Below, piece by piece: positions 42,862-52,439 of a stretch of 64,000 nucleotides of DNA (its first letter is position 1; each line of letters begins with the position of its first letter). Location: assembly GCF_001570585.1 (NCBI RefSeq), contig NZ_BBXF01000003.1:779353-843352 (forward strand). The letters run 5' to 3'. Both the position numbers and the translations under genes were made by a program. The notes beneath the pieces were generated by a model, which worked only from the letters and a program-made list of their open reading frames with translations, made no database searches and was not told where the DNA came from. Origin of the DNA: Herbidospora daliensis (GTDB taxonomy: Bacteria; Actinomycetota; Actinomycetes; Streptosporangiales; Streptosporangiaceae).

Positions 42862-43733
42862 CCGAGCAGGGCCGTCGCCTTCGCGATCGAGCAGTAGTGG
42901 TCGCGGTGGAGGTGCTCCCAGCTCGCCTGCGCGTGCTCGGCGGGCGTCTCGGCGCGGAACTCCTCCCAGGTCACCGTCTCCAGCGTCGCCTCCTGCCCGA
43001 ACCAGGCCGCCGCGTGGTGGGCGTAGCCGCGCACGTTCAGGGCGGTGGCGGCGACGACGTTGAAGTCCTGGCCCGCCGCCGCGTCCCGCCGGCCGAGGGC
43101 CAGTTCGAACGCCTGGGCGACGTCGTCGGCGTGGACGTGGTGCATGAGCTCGGCGCCGATCCCCGGAATCCGCAGCGGGCGGCCCGCCGAGAGCGTGGTC
43201 CAGACGCCCGGGTCGAGGTTGCCCAGGGGGCCGATCGGGTGCCAGCCGGGGCCGACGATGTGGCCGGGGTGGAGGGAGGTGGTGACCAGGCCGCCGCCGG
43301 CCGTCTCCTCCTTCAGCATGCGGGCGATCAGGTCCTTCTGGACGCCGTACTCGCCGACCGGCGGGGTGCCGGTGGCCTCGGTGATCGGCAGGGCGTGGCT
43401 GGGGCCGTACCGCCAGATGGAGCCGCAGTGGAGCAGGTGGCCGGTCGCGCCGCGCAGCCGCCCGACCAGCGCGGTGGCCGATTCGAGGGTGAAGCAGACC
43501 AGGTCGACGACCGCGTCGGGGTTCAGGGCGGCCACCGTGTCGCCGAAGACGCCCTCGCGGTCCTGCTGCTCCCGGTCGGCGACGACCTGGCGCACCTCAC
43601 GCCATTCGGGCGAGTCGGTGTAGGCGGCCCGGGAGCCCCGGCTGACGGTGACGACCTCGTGCCCGGCTCGTACCAGCCGGGGCACCAGGTAGGTGCCGAT
43701 GTGTCCGCTTCCACCGATGACGACGACGCGCAT
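42762..43733 (-). CDS. NAD-dependent epimerase/dehydratase (extended SDR)
   Basis: A 323-residue SDR with the Rossmann motif GGSGHIGTYLV at the N-terminus, a GSIWRYGPSHAL active-site strand and YGVQKDLIARML, where the catalytic Tyr-x-x-x-Lys pair can be read. A substrate-binding C-terminal lobe follows (SWEHLHRDHYCSIAKATALLGYDP). The start ATG 43733 is 38 bp downstream of the EamA stop. The nucleotide-sugar substrate is not predictable. Its 3' end lies entirely inside the antisense end of the HxlR gene. Confidence 0.9.
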   Translation of the reverse strand: MRVVVIGGSGHIGTYLVPRLVRAGHEVVTVSRGSRAAYTDSPEWREVRQVVADREQQDREGVFGDTVAALNPDAVVDLVCFTLESATALVGRLRGATGHLLHCGSIWRYGPSHALPITEATGTPPVGEYGVQKDLIARMLKEETAGGGLVTTSLHPGHIVGPGWHPIGPLGNLDPGVWTTLSAGRPLRIPGIGAELMHHVHADDVAQAFELALGRRDAAAGQDFNVVAATALNVRGYAHHAAAWFGQEATLETVTWEEFRAETPAEHAQASWEHLHRDHYCSIAKATALLGYDPGYSPEAAILESVRRLVDDGEIKAAGPLVA

Positions 43734-43771
43734 GTTCGTTCCAATCCGTGCCGGATGTCCGCTGCGTCCCA

Positions 43772-44671
43772 TCATCGTGCCAATGACGCCTCGCGGGGGG
43801 CGTCCACCGGGGGTTCGGGCGTCTTGCGGGTGACCGGGCGGCCCAGCAGGATGCCGGCGAAGGTCAGGACCAGCCCGCCGACCTGCACCGGGGTGAGGGT
43901 CTCGGCGGCGACCACGGTGCCGACCACCACGCCGGTCACCGGGTTGAGCAGGCCGATGAGGCCGACCGTGCCGGCCGGCAGGTGGCGCAGGCCGGTGAAC
44001 CAGGCGGCGAAGGCCAGGGCGGTGCCGACCAGCGCGATGTAGGCGAACGCGCCGATCGCCGGGGCGTCCACGGCCGGGGGCGCGCCCTCGGCGATGACGG
44101 CGACCGGCAGCAGCACCAGGCCGCCCGCCGTGAGCTGCCAGGCCGTGGACGGCAGCACGCCGGCCCCCCGGCCCCATCGTTTGGCCAGGATGAAGCCCAC
44201 CGACGAAAGGATCATCGCGGAGACCGACGCCAGCACGCCCCAGCCGTTGACCGCCTCCGCGCCGGTCAGCACGGTCAGCGCGACGCCGGCCACGCCGACG
44301 CCCGCGCCGATCAGGTGGGTGACGGCGGGGCGTTCGGCGACCAGGCCCCAGGCGAGCAGCATCATCACCATCGGGGAGGTCGCCATGATCGTGGACGCCA
44401 CGCTCGACGGGAGGAGCTGCGCGGCCAGGTAGATCAGGGCGAAGAAGACGCTCATGTTCAGCGTGCCGAGCACGAGCGAGCGCCACCACCACGAGCCGTG
44501 GGGCAGCTTCCTGGTCACCAGCAGCAGAAGCAGACCGGCGGGGAGGGCGCGGAACACGGCGCCGTAGAGGGGGTGGGAGGCGGGGAGGAACTCGTGGGTG
44601 ACGTAGTAGGTCGTGCCCCACGCGATGGGGGCGACGGCCGTGATCGGGACCCACCGCCAGGTAGCTTCCAT
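43772..44671 (-). CDS. EamA/RhaT-family drug/metabolite transporter
   Basis: A 299-residue transporter with ten membrane helices in two EamA repeats (PIAWGTTYYVTHEFLPA and GLIGLLNPVTGVVVGTV). Its ATG (44671-44669) sits in the middle of the palindrome CTTCCATGGAAG, so a bound repressor would block both transcription and access to the start. It is divergent from a MarR gene, and the pair looks like a regulated efflux system. Physiological substrate unknown. Confidence 0.92.
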   Translation of the reverse strand: MEATWRWVPITAVAPIAWGTTYYVTHEFLPASHPLYGAVFRALPAGLLLLLVTRKLPHGSWWWRSLVLGTLNMSVFFALIYLAAQLLPSSVASTIMATSPMVMMLLAWGLVAERPAVTHLIGAGVGVAGVALTVLTGAEAVNGWGVLASVSAMILSSVGFILAKRWGRGAGVLPSTAWQLTAGGLVLLPVAVIAEGAPPAVDAPAIGAFAYIALVGTALAFAAWFTGLRHLPAGTVGLIGLLNPVTGVVVGTVVAAETLTPVQVGGLVLTFAGILLGRPVTRKTPEPPVDAPREASLAR

Positions 44672-44697
44672 GGAAGTAAATATAGCTTCCATGGAAG
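44665..44697. promoter_or_regulatory. Twin palindromic operator between EamA and MarR genes
   Basis: CTTCCATGGAAG occurs twice (44665-44676 and 44686-44697), each a perfect 12-bp palindrome, in longer direct repeats TAGCTTCCATGGAAG. Centres are 21 bp apart, two helical turns, so both sites face the same side. One copy contains the EamA start codon; the other lies about 20 bp before the MarR start. The divergent MarR protein is the natural ligand. Confidence 0.8.
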
Positions 44698-44716
44698 ATA
44701 TATCCTGACCCGCGTG

Positions 44717-45223
44717 ATGGATCACGTCGCGCGCATCCAGCAGGAATGGGCCCGCGAGCGGCCCGACCTCGACGTCACGCCGGCCGGGGTGATCGGCCGC
44801 CTCCACCGCGTCGCCGGGCACCTGACCGAACGGCTCTGCCTCGTCTACCGGCGGTTCGGGCTGGCCGAGGGCGAGTTCGACGTGCTGGCCACGCTGCGCC
44901 GGGCCGGGGCCCCCTACGAACGGGCCCCCGGCGAGCTCGCCGCCCACACCATGGTCACCACCGGGGCGATGAGCAAACGCGTCGACCGGCTGGAGCAGGC
45001 CGGGCTCGTCACCCGCCGCCCCAGCGAGTCGGACGGCCGCGGCCGCGTGGTCGCCCTGACGACGGCCGGGCTGGAGCTGATCGACGCGGCCTTCGCCGAG
45101 CACATGGCCAACGAACGCCGCCTCCTCGACGCCCTGCCCCCCGAAGACGCCGAACGCCTCGAAGCGATCCTCACCACGTGGCTGGCGGTCTTCGAACTGC
45201 CCGTCGCCGAACCTCCCGCCTGA
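44717..45223 (+). CDS. MarR-family transcriptional regulator
   Basis: A 168-residue MarR repressor with helices LTERLCLVYRRFGLAEGEFD, a recognition helix in MVTTGAMSKRVDRLEQAGLV and the wing SESDGRGRVVALTTAG. ATG 44717 is chosen; GTG 44714 directly before it is an alternative. It is divergent from the EamA transporter, with the twin palindromes between the genes. It probably represses both genes until an inducer binds, though the inducer is unknown. Confidence 0.95.
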   Translation: MDHVARIQQEWARERPDLDVTPAGVIGRLHRVAGHLTERLCLVYRRFGLAEGEFDVLATLRRAGAPYERAPGELAAHTMVTTGAMSKRVDRLEQAGLVTRRPSESDGRGRVVALTTAGLELIDAAFAEHMANERRLLDALPPEDAERLEAILTTWLAVFELPVAEPPA

Positions 45224-45385
45224 GGCGGTCCGTCGCGGCGCGGGCCTTGAGCGGGTGCGGAGCGCCGGTCACGGCGACCGCCCGGGTGCGGCGGGCGGTG
45301 CCGTGGCGGGCGGAGCCGTAACGGAAAAGAGCCGTTAAGGACCTCGGCCGGAGCGGACCCGGGTTGTGCACGGGCCGCCCTCGGT

Positions 45386-46543
45386 TCAGCGGCGGAAGGG
45401 GCCGGTCACGCAGTAGGTGATGCCGCCCGACGACGAACCCGACGTGCCCCGCTGGGAGGAGAAGTAGAGGCGGTCGCCCGCCGGGTTGAAGGCGGGGCCG
45501 GTGATCTCCGAGGAGCTCTGGCCGCTGATGCGGAGGAACGGGGAGATCCGGTCGTCGGGGGTGATCATGCAGATCTCCATGTTGCCGCCGTCCTCGGCGA
45601 CGTAGAGGTCGCCCGAGGTCGAGCCGGTCACGTTGTCGACGCCGGTCAGCGGGGGCGTGCCCGAGGTGACGAGGCTGTCGTCGTAGGCCAGTTCGTAGGT
45701 GTTGTTCACCAGGTTGACCTGCCACACCCGGTTGTCGCCCTTGGTGGTGAACCAGACGGTGTCGTTCGCGTAGTAGCAGCCCTCGCCGCCGTTGAACGAC
45801 TTCGACCCCGGCACCTGGTTGCGGGTCAGGGTCGGGCTGCCGTCGGGGTCGGGGACGGTCGCCCAGGTGAACGAGCCGCTGGTGCCCGAGCCGGCCACCA
45901 TGACCTGCAGGGTGCCCGCCGACAGGTCGCCCCAGGTGGCCGGGACGAAGCGGTAGAAGCGGCCGTTCGTCTCGTCTTCGGTCAGGTAGACGACCCGGCG
46001 GACCGGGTCGGCCGCGGCGGCCTCGTGGGTGAACCGGCCCATCGCCGGGCGCTGCACCGCCGCACCGCCGAAGGGGTAGGTCTCGTAGACGAAGCCCCGG
46101 CTGACCTCCTCGCACGACAACCAGGTGTTCCACGGGGTCTTGCCGCCCGCGCAGTTCTGCCGGGTGTCCGACAGGATCCGGTTGGCCGAAACGACGGTGC
46201 CGGCCGCGTTGAAGCGGAGCGCCGACGCGCCGCCGCCGGGGTTGATCTCGGAGTTGGAGACGTAGATCCAGCCGGACCCGTCGGCGAAGCAGGCCCCGCC
46301 GTCGGGGGCGTCGTGCCAGGTGTACGAGGTGCCGGAGACCACCTGCCGCGACCGGGCGACCACCCGGCTGGTGAAGCCCGCGGGCAGCCGGATGCCGTTG
46401 GCGTCGGCCGCCTGGAGCGCGCCGTAGGGGCCGGTCGCGGGCTGGGCCGGGGCCGCCAGCGCGGCGCCCTGCCAGAGCGATCCGGAGAAGGCCACCGTGC
46501 TCGCACCCAGGACGGAAGCGCGAAGGAAATTGCGTCTTTCCAT
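45386..46543 (-). CDS. Tat-exported PhoX/DUF839-family protein
   Basis: A 385-residue secreted protein. The Tat signal is clear (MERRNFLRASVLGAS, hydrophobic core, ALAAPAQPA cleavage) after a strong ribosome-binding site (AAGGAGG). The mature part is a beta-propeller of the PhoX type, with TPWNTWLSCEE, a metal-binding-like segment YLTEDETNGRFYRFVP, and NGGEGCYYANDTVWFTTKGDN. PhoX proteins are calcium/iron alkaline phosphatases; this one lies well below the usual PhoX length (about 600-700 residues), so phosphatase activity is uncertain. Monocistronic. Confidence 0.88.
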   Translation of the reverse strand: MERRNFLRASVLGASTVAFSGSLWQGAALAAPAQPATGPYGALQAADANGIRLPAGFTSRVVARSRQVVSGTSYTWHDAPDGGACFADGSGWIYVSNSEINPGGGASALRFNAAGTVVSANRILSDTRQNCAGGKTPWNTWLSCEEVSRGFVYETYPFGGAAVQRPAMGRFTHEAAAADPVRRVVYLTEDETNGRFYRFVPATWGDLSAGTLQVMVAGSGTSGSFTWATVPDPDGSPTLTRNQVPGSKSFNGGEGCYYANDTVWFTTKGDNRVWQVNLVNNTYELAYDDSLVTSGTPPLTGVDNVTGSTSGDLYVAEDGGNMEICMITPDDRISPFLRISGQSSSEITGPAFNPAGDRLYFSSQRGTSGSSSGGITYCVTGPFRR

Positions 46544-46658
46544 GATTTCTTACCTCCTTGACTGGGACTGTAAGCCTCGTAATGTTTACACACGGTGAAC
46601 GCAGTGCGGGCGCTGAGTGACGGGTTTGGTATGTCCGAGTTTCCGGCATCATCCCGAA

Positions 46659-49007
46659 ATGAGCCCGTACACCCTGCCCTTGACCAGCGAATCCGCCGAC
46701 GCCGGCACCGCCGGGGGCAAAGGCGCGTCGCTCGCGCGGCTCGCGTCGGCGGGGCTGCCGGTGCCGGGCGGGTTCCACGTCACCGTCGCCGCCCGCGAGG
46801 CCGGCATGAACCGCGAGGTGACCGCCGAGATCACGGCGGCCTACCGGGCGATGGGCGACGACGTGCCGGTCGCTGTGCGGTCGTCGGCCACCGCGGAAGA
46901 CCGGCCCGACGTGTCGTTCGCGGGGCAGCACGACACCTACCTCGGGGTCCGGGGGGCCGCGGCGGTGATCGACGCGGTGGAGCGGTGCTGGGGCTCGCTC
47001 GACAACGACCGGGCGCGGGCCTACCGCGAGCGGGCGGGCATCGAGCGGCCGGGCATGGCGGTGGTCGTCCAGGAGCTCGTCGACGCGTCGGTGTCCGGGG
47101 TGATGTTCACCGAGCTCGACGGGAAACTGGTGATCAACGCGGCCTGGGGCCTGGGGGAGACCGTCGCGGGCGGCACGGTCACGCCCGACGTCTACGCCGT
47201 CGACCGCGACGGCCACATCGAGGAGACGATCTCCGAGAAGACCGTCATGGCGGGCACGTCGGGGCTGGTTCCGGTGCCCGGCGACCTGCGGTCGGTGCCC
47301 ACGCTGACGCGCGAGCAGGTGATGGCGCTGACCGGCCTCGGCCGGCGCATCGAGATCCTGTACGGAATGCCGATGGACGTCGAATGGGGCATCGCCGCGG
47401 CGAAGCCGTACATCCTGCAGGCTCGGCCGATCACCGGGCGGCGGGAGGTGTGGAACGACTCCCTGCTCGGCGACTACCTGTGGAGCAACGGCAACCTCGG
47501 GGAGGCCATCCCGAGCGTCATGACGCCGGTGACCTGGTCGGTCATCCAGCGGTTCATGGCCGACGCGATGATCGCCGGGTCGTTCGCCGGGCACCCGATG
47601 TGCGGCAACATCGGCGGGCGCTTCTACATGAACCTGTCGGTCCTGCTGACCATCGGCGACGCCTTCGGCCTCAACCGGGTGATCAGGGACGGCCTGCGCC
47701 CGGTCTTCGGCCGGCTGCCCGACGACGCCGAGGTCCCGCTCCTGCGGCTGACCAGGCCCCAGCTCGTGCGGGCGATGATCCCGCTGCTGCGCGGGCGGCT
47801 GGCGCTGATCCCCTACGCCCGGCGGCTCGACCGCATGCTGCCGCGCGTCCGCCGCCGGGCCGACGACCTGCGCACCCTGATCGCGGTCAGCAACGACCTG
47901 ACCGGCCTGTGGCGGGGCGCGGTCGAGCCCTACTTCCGCGAGTGCAACCGCCTGCTGGCCGCCGCCGGACGGCAGGACGCCGGCAGCCTGATCTACCTGC
48001 GCAACCGCTTGGAGGACCTCGTCGGCGCGGCCGACGCCAACGCGCTGACCAGCGGGTTCGGCGCCCACCTGGAGAGCATGGGGCCGCTGCTCGGCCTGGG
48101 CGAGGTGAAACGCGGCCGGCTGTCCCGGGAGGAGTACGCCCACCGCTGGGGGCACCGCTGCCCCGACGAGCTCGAACTGTCGGCCGCCCGCCCGGGGGAG
48201 GACCCGGAATGGCTCGGCAGCGAGCTCGACGGCCTGTCGGAGGACCCGATCGAGCTGCTCAACCGGCAGGAGGGGGCTTCGCGGGCGGCGTGGCGGCGGT
48301 TCAAGGAGCACGACCCGCGCAACGCCTACCGCTACTGGGGCCGGATCCGGCGGTGGAGCGAGATCGTCCAGGACCGGGAGGAGGCGCGGTCGGAGGCGGT
48401 CCGGGCGTTCTGGGTGCTGCGCGACTGGGTGCGCCGGGCCGGGTCGGTCACCGGGATCGGCGAGGACGTCTTTTTCCTGCGCGTCGGCGAGATCCTGCGG
48501 CTGCTCCGGGGCGACCGGGGCGTGCTCGGCCTGATCGACGCGCGGCGCGCCGCCTACCACCACTACCGGTCGCTGCCGCCCTACCCGGGGGTCGTCCGGG
48601 GCGCGTTCGACCCCGAACGCTGGGCCGCCGACCCCGACCGGCGGTCCGACTACGCGGGCGAGACGACGGGGGCCGCCGTCGGGAACGGGGCGATCAGCGG
48701 CTTCCCCGGCGCGGCCGGGGTGGTCGAGGGCATCGCCCGGGTCATCCCGTCGATGACCGAGGCCGGGCACCTGGCCGCCGGGGAGATCCTGGTGACGAAC
48801 GTGACCAACGTCGGCTGGACCCCGCTGTTCCCGCGCGCCGCCGCCGTGGTCACCGACGTCGGCGCGCCCCTGTCGCACGCCGCGATCGTGGCCCGCGAAC
48901 TGGGCATCCCCGCCGTCGTCGGCACCGGCGACGCGACGAGCCGCATCCGCGACGGCGCCCGCGTGCGGGTCGACGGCTCGGCCGGGACGGTCGAGGTCCT
49001 GGACTAG
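46659..49007 (+). CDS. Rifampin phosphotransferase-like PEP/pyruvate-binding enzyme
   Basis: A 782-residue protein with three parts. An N-terminal PEP synthase/PPDK ATP-grasp (about 1-260: GGKGASLARLASAGLPVPGG, VAVRSSATAEDRPDVSFAGQ, LQARPITG); a middle, mostly helical region of about 430 residues; and a C-terminal swivelling phosphohistidine domain (GAPLSHAAIVARELGIPAVVG, His740). This ATP-grasp/middle/His order is that of rifampicin phosphotransferases, normally about 860 residues; this one is shorter. No start with a convincing ribosome-binding site is seen; ATG 46659 fits the domain start. Activity on rifamycins, and hence a resistance role, is inference; related YvkC-type proteins have no known substrate. 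Confidence 0.8.
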   Translation: MSPYTLPLTSESADAGTAGGKGASLARLASAGLPVPGGFHVTVAAREAGMNREVTAEITAAYRAMGDDVPVAVRSSATAEDRPDVSFAGQHDTYLGVRGAAAVIDAVERCWGSLDNDRARAYRERAGIERPGMAVVVQELVDASVSGVMFTELDGKLVINAAWGLGETVAGGTVTPDVYAVDRDGHIEETISEKTVMAGTSGLVPVPGDLRSVPTLTREQVMALTGLGRRIEILYGMPMDVEWGIAAAKPYILQARPITGRREVWNDSLLGDYLWSNGNLGEAIPSVMTPVTWSVIQRFMADAMIAGSFAGHPMCGNIGGRFYMNLSVLLTIGDAFGLNRVIRDGLRPVFGRLPDDAEVPLLRLTRPQLVRAMIPLLRGRLALIPYARRLDRMLPRVRRRADDLRTLIAVSNDLTGLWRGAVEPYFRECNRLLAAAGRQDAGSLIYLRNRLEDLVGAADANALTSGFGAHLESMGPLLGLGEVKRGRLSREEYAHRWGHRCPDELELSAARPGEDPEWLGSELDGLSEDPIELLNRQEGASRAAWRRFKEHDPRNAYRYWGRIRRWSEIVQDREEARSEAVRAFWVLRDWVRRAGSVTGIGEDVFFLRVGEILRLLRGDRGVLGLIDARRAAYHHYRSLPPYPGVVRGAFDPERWAADPDRRSDYAGETTGAAVGNGAISGFPGAAGVVEGIARVIPSMTEAGHLAAGEILVTNVTNVGWTPLFPRAAAVVTDVGAPLSHAAIVARELGIPAVVGTGDATSRIRDGARVRVDGSAGTVEVLD

Positions 49008-49021
49008 GGAAGAATGGCCGG

Positions 49022-49399
49022 GTGGTCGAGACGGGCTGTCCTTGCGGATCCGGCAAGGGATATCGGGAGTGTTGCGGGCGGTTCCACGCCGGCGCGGCGG
49101 CGGCGCCGACCGCCGAGGCGCTGATGCGGTCGCGGTTCGCCGCCTACGCCAAGGGCGACACCGCCTACCTGCTCACCACCTGGCACTCCACGACCAGGCC
49201 GGCGCGCCTCGACCTCGACCGCAAGACCCGCTGGACCAGCCTGGAGATCCTGGAGACCTCCGGCGGCTCGGCGGTGCACACCGAGGGGACCGTCCGGTTC
49301 CGGGCCCACTACGCCGAGCGCGGCCGGGCCGGGGTGCTGGAGGAGCACAGCACGTTCTCCCGGGAAGACGGCCGCTGGGTCTATGTCGCCGCTCTCTGA
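49022..49399 (+). CDS. YchJ-like SEC-C motif protein (UPF0225)
   Basis: A 125-residue protein. Near its N-terminus it carries a SEC-C zinc motif (CPCGSGKGYRECCG), then the YchJ core with ALMRSRFAAYAKGD and a beta-rich NTF2-like body. GTG 49022 follows the previous stop by 14 bp, and the 3' end overlaps the RlmG-like gene by 17 bp, so it is the middle gene of a three-gene operon. Molecular function unknown; SEC-C motifs bind zinc. Confidence 0.92.
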   Translation: MVETGCPCGSGKGYRECCGRFHAGAAAAPTAEALMRSRFAAYAKGDTAYLLTTWHSTTRPARLDLDRKTRWTSLEILETSGGSAVHTEGTVRFRAHYAERGRAGVLEEHSTFSREDGRWVYVAAL

Positions 49400-50462
49400 C
49401 CTCGGCCTGCGCCGCTTCCCCGACGACCCGCGCGACCCGTTCCGGGCCTGGGACGCCGCCGACGAATACCTTCTTGACGAGCTCGGCGAGCCCCACGGCA
49501 CGGTCGTGGTGTTCGGCGACCGCTGGGGCGCGCTGGTCACCGCGCTCGCGGCACACCGGCCCGTCCAGATCACCGACTCCTACCTGACCCAGCAGGCCAC
49601 CCGCGCCAACCTGGCCCGGCTCGGCCGGCCCGAGGCCACGCTGCTGTCGACCCACGACGCCCCGCCGCCGCGCATCGACACGCTGCTGGTCCGCATCCCC
49701 AAGAGCCTCGCCCTGCTCGAAGACCAGCTGATCCGGCTCGCCCCGGCGGTCCACGAGGGCACCCGCATCCTCGGCGCGGGCATGGTCAAGGAGATCCACA
49801 CCTCCACGCTGGCCCTGTTCGAGAAGATCCTCGGCCCGACCCGCACCTCCCTGGCGGTGAAGAAGGCCCGGCTGATCTTCACCGAGCCGCGCCCGGCGCC
49901 GGTCGCGAGCCGGTTCCCGGTGACGTACACGCACGAGGGTCTCGACCTGGTCAACCACGCCGGGGTGTTCTGCGCCGACCGGCTCGACGTCGGCACCCGG
50001 TTCTTCCTGAAGTACCTGCCCGCGACCGCCAAGGGCCAGCGGGTGGTCGACCTCGGCTGCGGCAACGGGATCGTCGGGGCGTTCGTGCTGCGCGCCAACC
50101 CCGACGCCGAGGTGCTGTTCGTCGACGAGTCCTACGCGGCCGTCGCCTCCGCCCGCGCCAACGCGCCGGGCCCGGCCGATTTCCTGGTCGGCGACGGGCT
50201 GGCCGGCGCCGAGCCCGGGTCGGTCGACCTGGTGTTGTGCAACCCGCCGTTCCACGAGCACCAGGCCGTCACCGACGCGACGGCGTGGCGCATGTTCACC
50301 CAGGCCAAGCGGGCCCTGCGGCCCGGCGGCGAGTTGCGGATCGTCGGCAACCGGCACCTCGGCTACCACGTGAAGCTGAAGCGCCTGTTCGGCAACGCGG
50401 TTCTGGTCGCCGGCGACCCCAAGTTCGTCGTGCTCAGCGCCGTCAGACGCGGGCCTCGATGA
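49383..50462 (+). CDS. rlmG: RlmG-like class I methyltransferase
   Basis: A 359-residue two-lobed methyltransferase. The N-terminal lobe is a degenerate Rossmann fold; the C-terminal one has the SAM site VVDLGCGNGIVGAFV and the substrate motif LCNPPFHEHQ, where NPPF is the base-modifying signature. The duplicated layout matches RlmG/RsmC, which methylate guanine N2 in 23S or 16S rRNA. Specificity (G1835 of 23S) is an inference from this layout. The 3' end overlaps the convergent methyltransferase by 20 bp. Confidence 0.85.
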   Translation: MSPLSDLGLRRFPDDPRDPFRAWDAADEYLLDELGEPHGTVVVFGDRWGALVTALAAHRPVQITDSYLTQQATRANLARLGRPEATLLSTHDAPPPRIDTLLVRIPKSLALLEDQLIRLAPAVHEGTRILGAGMVKEIHTSTLALFEKILGPTRTSLAVKKARLIFTEPRPAPVASRFPVTYTHEGLDLVNHAGVFCADRLDVGTRFFLKYLPATAKGQRVVDLGCGNGIVGAFVLRANPDAEVLFVDESYAAVASARANAPGPADFLVGDGLAGAEPGSVDLVLCNPPFHEHQAVTDATAWRMFTQAKRALRPGGELRIVGNRHLGYHVKLKRLFGNAVLVAGDPKFVVLSAVRRGPR

Positions 50463-51498
50463 CCAGGTTGAAGTCGGTCGTCAGGGCGGTCCGCACCCGG
50501 CCGAAGCCGGCCTCCCGCAGCAGCGCCTCGATGCGCGCGGGGCCCGACTGGTTGCCCAGCCCCAGCCTGGCGCCCTCCGACAGGCTGTGCGGCAGGCACA
50601 ACATGACCGACGACCCCGCGTAGATCGCCGCGATCGGGTTGCCGATCGTGTCCTCCAGCCGGTCGGCCGAGAAGGGCTCGACGACCAGGACGGTGCCGCC
50701 CTCGGCCAGCGCCGCGCGGGCCCGGGTCGCCGCCGCCAGCGGGTCGCCCATGTCGTGGAGGGCGTCGAAGAAGCAGATCAGGTCCCATTCCCCGTACTGC
50801 TCCTCGCCCGAGTCGGCGACGTGGAAGCACACCCGGGCGTCGACCCCGGCGTCCTTGGCGGCCAGGCGCGCCGCCTCGATCGACGGCTCGTGGGTGTCGA
50901 GGCCCTCGAAACGGGAGTTCGGGTAGGCCTCGGCCATCAGGATCGACGAGGTGCCCATGCCGCAGCCGACGTCGAGCACGCGCGCCCCGGCCTCCAGCCG
51001 TTCGGTGACGCCGTCGAGGGCGGGCAGCCAGTGGTCGACCAGGCTGAAACGGTAGAGCGGGGCGAAGAACCGCGACACGCCGTCGAACAGGTTGACGTCG
51101 TGGCGGTCCCAGGCGAAGCCCTCGCCGGTGCGGAACGCCTCGGCCAGATGGTCGGCGGCCTTCCACGAGGCGGCCTGGATCTGCGACGCCGAGGCGCGGG
51201 CGGCGATCGTCTCGTCGTCGGCCAGCACCAGTGCGTGCTCCTCGGGCAGGTCGTACGTGCCCGCCGCCGGGTCGTAGACGACGTGCTCGGCGACGGCCTG
51301 CACCCGCAGCCACTCGCGGACGTACCGCTCGGACAGGCCGGTGCGGGCGGCCAGTTCGGCGCTGGTCAGCGGGCCGGCGCCGGCCATGGCGCGGAAGAGG
51401 CCGAGCCGGTCGCCCAGGTGGGTCTGGAGGGTGAGGCCGGAGCCGAGGGCCTCCAGGGTGATCTTCATCGCGAAGTCTTCGAGTTTCTTGGTGTCCAT
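50443..51498 (-). CDS. SAM-dependent methyltransferase with N-terminal winged helix
   Basis: A 351-residue protein. Its N-terminal helical/winged domain ([20 protein letters not shown]) resembles O-methyltransferase dimerisation domains, and the C-terminal domain has the SAM motif [13 protein letters not shown] and an acidic segment [14 protein letters not shown]. The ATG at 51498 ([14 protein letters not shown]) is chosen; in-frame upstream codons (to 51594) add no domain. Natural-product or quinone methylation is plausible; substrate unknown. Confidence 0.88.
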   Translation of the reverse strand: MDTKKLEDFAMKITLEALGSGLTLQTHLGDRLGLFRAMAGAGPLTSAELAARTGLSERYVREWLRVQAVAEHVVYDPAAGTYDLPEEHALVLADDETIAARASASQIQAASWKAADHLAEAFRTGEGFAWDRHDVNLFDGVSRFFAPLYRFSLVDHWLPALDGVTERLEAGARVLDVGCGMGTSSILMAEAYPNSRFEGLDTHEPSIEAARLAAKDAGVDARVCFHVADSGEEQYGEWDLICFFDALHDMGDPLAAATRARAALAEGGTVLVVEPFSADRLEDTIGNPIAAIYAGSSVMLCLPHSLSEGARLGLGNQSGPARIEALLREAGFGRVRTALTTDFNLVIEARV

Positions 51499-51635
51499 GT
51501 CGTCCACCCTGCCCGATTCGCATTTCACCGCCCTTTCACCGTTCTGTCGCCGGTCATGAAAGGGTGAAATCTCGGCCATTAGTATTGACGCCATTTCGCT
51601 GGGTAATGTGCATATTCCGGAACGGGGGATTCGAA

Positions 51636-52439
51636 ATGCCGTACATCACCACGAACGACGGGGTCAGGATCTTCTACAAGGACTGGGGGACCGGGCAGCC
51701 CGTCGTCTTCAGCCACGGCTGGCCGCTCACCGCCGACGTCTGGGACGGCCAGCTGCGGATGGTCGCCGAGCACGGCTTCCGGGGCCTCGCCCACGACCGG
51801 CGCGGCGGCGGGCGCTCCGACCAGCCGTGGAACGGCAACGACATGGACACCTACGCCGACGACCTGGCCGCCCTGCTCGACACGCTCGACCTGCGCGAGG
51901 TCGTCCTCGTCGGCCACTCGACCGGCGGCGGCGAGGTCGCCCGCTACATCGGCCGCCACGGCACCGGCCGGGTCGACAAGGTGGTGCTGGCGAGCGCGGT
52001 GCCGCCGCACATGGCGGCCTCGATCCCGATCGAGGTCTTCGACGAGATCCGCGACGGCGTCGCGGGCGACCGGTCGCAGTATTACAAAGACCTCGCGATG
52101 CCCTTCTACGGATTCAACCGGCCCGACGCCGAGATCAGCCAGGGCGCGATCGACGCGTTCTGGATGTGGAGCATGCAGGTCGGGGTCAAGAGCGCCTTCG
52201 AATGCGTACGGGCGTTCTCGGAGACCGACTTCACCGAGGACCTGCGCCGCATCGACGTGCCGGCCCTGGTGGCCCACGGCGACGACGACCAGATCGTGCC
52301 GTTCGAGGCGTCGGCCCCGAAGACGGCGCGGCTGATCCCCGACGCCACCCTGCAGATCTACCCGGGGGCGCCCCACGGGATCAGGGGCGCGTACGAGAAG
52401 GCGTTCGACGCCGACCTGCTGACGTTCATCTCGAAGTAG
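51636..52439 (+). CDS. Alpha/beta hydrolase, non-heme chloroperoxidase type
   Basis: A 267-residue hydrolase. The nucleophile elbow GHSTGGGE, the acidic [11 protein letters not shown] and the histidine in PGAPHGI form a full Ser-Asp-His triad. The oxyanion segment is [12 protein letters not shown]. This composition is that of cofactor-free perhydrolases/chloroperoxidases. ATG 51636 has GGGGGA 7 bp before it. It converges on the deaminase with a 14-bp overlap. Substrate unknown. Confidence 0.93.
   Translation: MPYITTNDGVRIFYKDWGTGQPVVFSHGWPLTADVWDGQLRMVAEHGFRGLAHDRRGGGRSDQPWNGNDMDTYADDLAALLDTLDLREVVLVGHSTGGGEVARYIGRHGTGRVDKVVLASAVPPHMAASIPIEVFDEIRDGVAGDRSQYYKDLAMPFYGFNRPDAEISQGAIDAFWMWSMQVGVKSAFECVRAFSETDFTEDLRRIDVPALVAHGDDDQIVPFEASAPKTARLIPDATLQIYPGAPHGIRGAYEKAFDADLLTFISK

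Noticed and set aside
45171-48878. A 1,235-codon minus-strand open frame
   Set aside because: It crosses the PhoX-like gene in a wrong frame and runs antisense to the rifampin-phosphotransferase-like gene; composition is that of a shadow.
46595-49399. A continuous frame joining the phosphotransferase region to the YchJ-like gene (apparent fusion)
   Set aside because: Only the last 125 codons (from GTG 49022) are real in that frame; the enzyme itself is read in another frame and ends at 49007.
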